Below, piece by piece: positions 63,118 through 64,000 of a DNA stretch of 64,000 bases. A program made the position numbers and the translations under genes. Source of the DNA: Flectobacillus longus (GTDB lineage: Bacteria > Bacteroidota > Bacteroidia > Cytophagales > Spirosomataceae); contig NZ_JASHIC010000005.1 in assembly GCF_030056705.1 (NCBI RefSeq), forward strand, positions 124,001 to 188,000. Reading direction: 5' to 3'. The notes beneath the pieces are model-generated. The model had not been told where the DNA came from. It was given only the letters and a program-made list of their open reading frames with translations, and did no database searches. Each line of letters begins with the position of its first letter. The first letter of the stretch is position 1.

Positions 63118-64000
63118 ATGAGTACAGCATCAGAATCCTATTCGTCAACGTATGATTTTATTATAGCAGGAGGAGGCTTGGCGGGTCTGTCGTTGGCTTA
63201 TTATCTATCCCAATCTAGTTTAGAGAACGCTAAGATTCTAATTATTGACCAGTCAGAGAAAAAGGAAAATGATAAAACATGGTGCTTTTGGGAAGCTCAA
63301 CCTAATGCCTTTGACGAAATTGTCAGACAAAAATGGAATGGCGTTTGGTTTCATGGAAGTAGAAATTTTAGTCAATTTTTACCCATTGACGAATACCAAT
63401 ATAAGCTAATTAGAAGTGCTGATTTTTACCAGTTTATTTATAAAGCTATTTCTCGAAAAAATAATATTAATATATTGATAGATAAAGTATTATCTGTAGA
63501 AAAAGATATTGATAATAAACCACAAGTTAAAACTGTAAAAGGTATCTATAAAGCCTCACAAATAGTTTTTGACAGTACTTTCCGTTCACCCTACACAGAT
63601 ACTCAATATAGCCAAATGCTTCAGCATTTTAAAGGTTGGGTTATCGAAACTGATGAGCCTTCCTTTGATGAAACCAAGCCTACCATGTTTGACTTTAATG
63701 TAGAACAGAACGATGAATGCCGATTCGTTTATGTATTACCTTATAGTAAAACCAAAGCCTTAGTTGAATATACTATTTTTTCAGATAATTTACTGGAGGA
63801 CTCTGTCTACGACAATGAGTTAAAGGATTATATCACCCACCAGCTAAAAATAACTCATTACCGCATTGAGGAGGTAGAAAAAGGAGTAATTCCGATGTCT
63901 GATGAGCCTTGTATTCAAATACCAGATCATGGCATTGTTCGCATAGGTACGTCTGGGGGCTATGTGAAGGCGTCGACAGGATATAGTTTTACCCGTACTC
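63118..64000 (+). CDS. crtY: Lycopene cyclase family protein (partial, C-terminus off the right edge)
   Basis: The frame starts at an ATG at 63118 (MSTASESYSSTYDFIIAGGG) and runs 294 codons to the right edge. The FAD/NAD-binding motif YDFIIAGGGLAGLSLAYYL, the following LIIDQSEKKENDKTWCFWE and the later FDFNVEQNDECRFVYVLPY are characteristic of the CrtY lycopene cyclases. The enzyme makes beta-rings on lycopene, giving beta-carotene for pigments. No other carotenoid gene is in the window; they may follow on the right. The C-terminal part is missing, so the symbol is given with moderate certainty. Confidence 0.85.
   Translation, partial: MSTASESYSSTYDFIIAGGGLAGLSLAYYLSQSSLENAKILIIDQSEKKENDKTWCFWEAQPNAFDEIVRQKWNGVWFHGSRNFSQFLPIDEYQYKLIRSADFYQFIYKAISRKNNINILIDKVLSVEKDIDNKPQVKTVKGIYKASQIVFDSTFRSPYTDTQYSQMLQHFKGWVIETDEPSFDETKPTMFDFNVEQNDECRFVYVLPYSKTKALVEYTIFSDNLLEDSVYDNELKDYITHQLKITHYRIEEVEKGVIPMSDEPCIQIPDHGIVRIGTSGGYVKASTGYSFTRT

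Overview
The window is AT-rich chromosomal DNA from a member of the Bacteroidota, most likely the order Cytophagales (family-level placement is inference). The support is type IX secretion C-terminal sorting domains, a DUF349 protein, DUF6089 proteins next to uppS and bamA, a bacillithiol-type thiol system (a CGC bacilliredoxin and a YtxJ protein), almost no strong Shine-Dalgarno sequences, and a few TAnnTTTG-type promoter boxes. A lycopene cyclase starts at the right edge, so the organism is probably pigmented. I see no transposase, integrase, prophage gene, rRNA or CRISPR array.

Layout. 1-1826 (-) is the N-terminal 608 codons of a large secreted adhesin-like protein with a DUF11 domain, cut by the left edge. 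2286-12872 (-) is a compact six-gene cassette: SWIM zinc finger, DUF5691, MoxR AAA+ ATPase, DUF5682, DUF4132/helical repeat, VWA. This is the most system-like block in the window. 13133-14767 is a secreted CotH-like protein. 15208-20771 is a suf iron-sulfur cluster locus (sufC, sufD, GNAT, sufS, sufE, sufT-like, bacilliredoxin) with no sufB. 21091-29015 carries housekeeping and accessory genes (TPR, DinB, NAD-dependent epimerase, Ppx/GppA, ExbB/ExbD, MgtC, AraC, tRNA-Thr). 29272-36899 carries DUF349, an rRNA/tRNA m5C methyltransferase, a vanadium haloperoxidase/PAP2 protein and two FAD oxidoreductases.

37509-47481 is an envelope-biogenesis cluster: hydrolase, CBS protein, NAD kinase, two DUF6089 proteins, uppS, bamA and two Skp/OmpH chaperones. 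47672-53144 has an isoprenylcysteine-methyltransferase-like protein, lspA, proline dehydrogenase, DAHP synthase-chorismate mutase and a secreted transglutaminase-like protein. 53434-64000 has a T9SS cargo protein, an unusual non-coding region, an OmpA lipoprotein, a ROK kinase, rsgA, kdtA, ytxJ, osmC, lipA and the start of crtY.

Two observations stand out. The first is the six-gene MoxR-VWA cassette, whose families suggest a regulated, NTP-dependent complex of unknown target. The second is the 793-base region between the divergent genes at 53434-54285 and 55079-55972. It holds four hairpins that all present the same loop, (T)GTGCAG, and then a perfect 54-base palindrome; together they look like an undescribed structured RNA or leader. 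Several intergenic regions also carry families of imperfect palindromic repeats, including two inside the suf locus. Most gene ends are marked by clear hairpin terminators.
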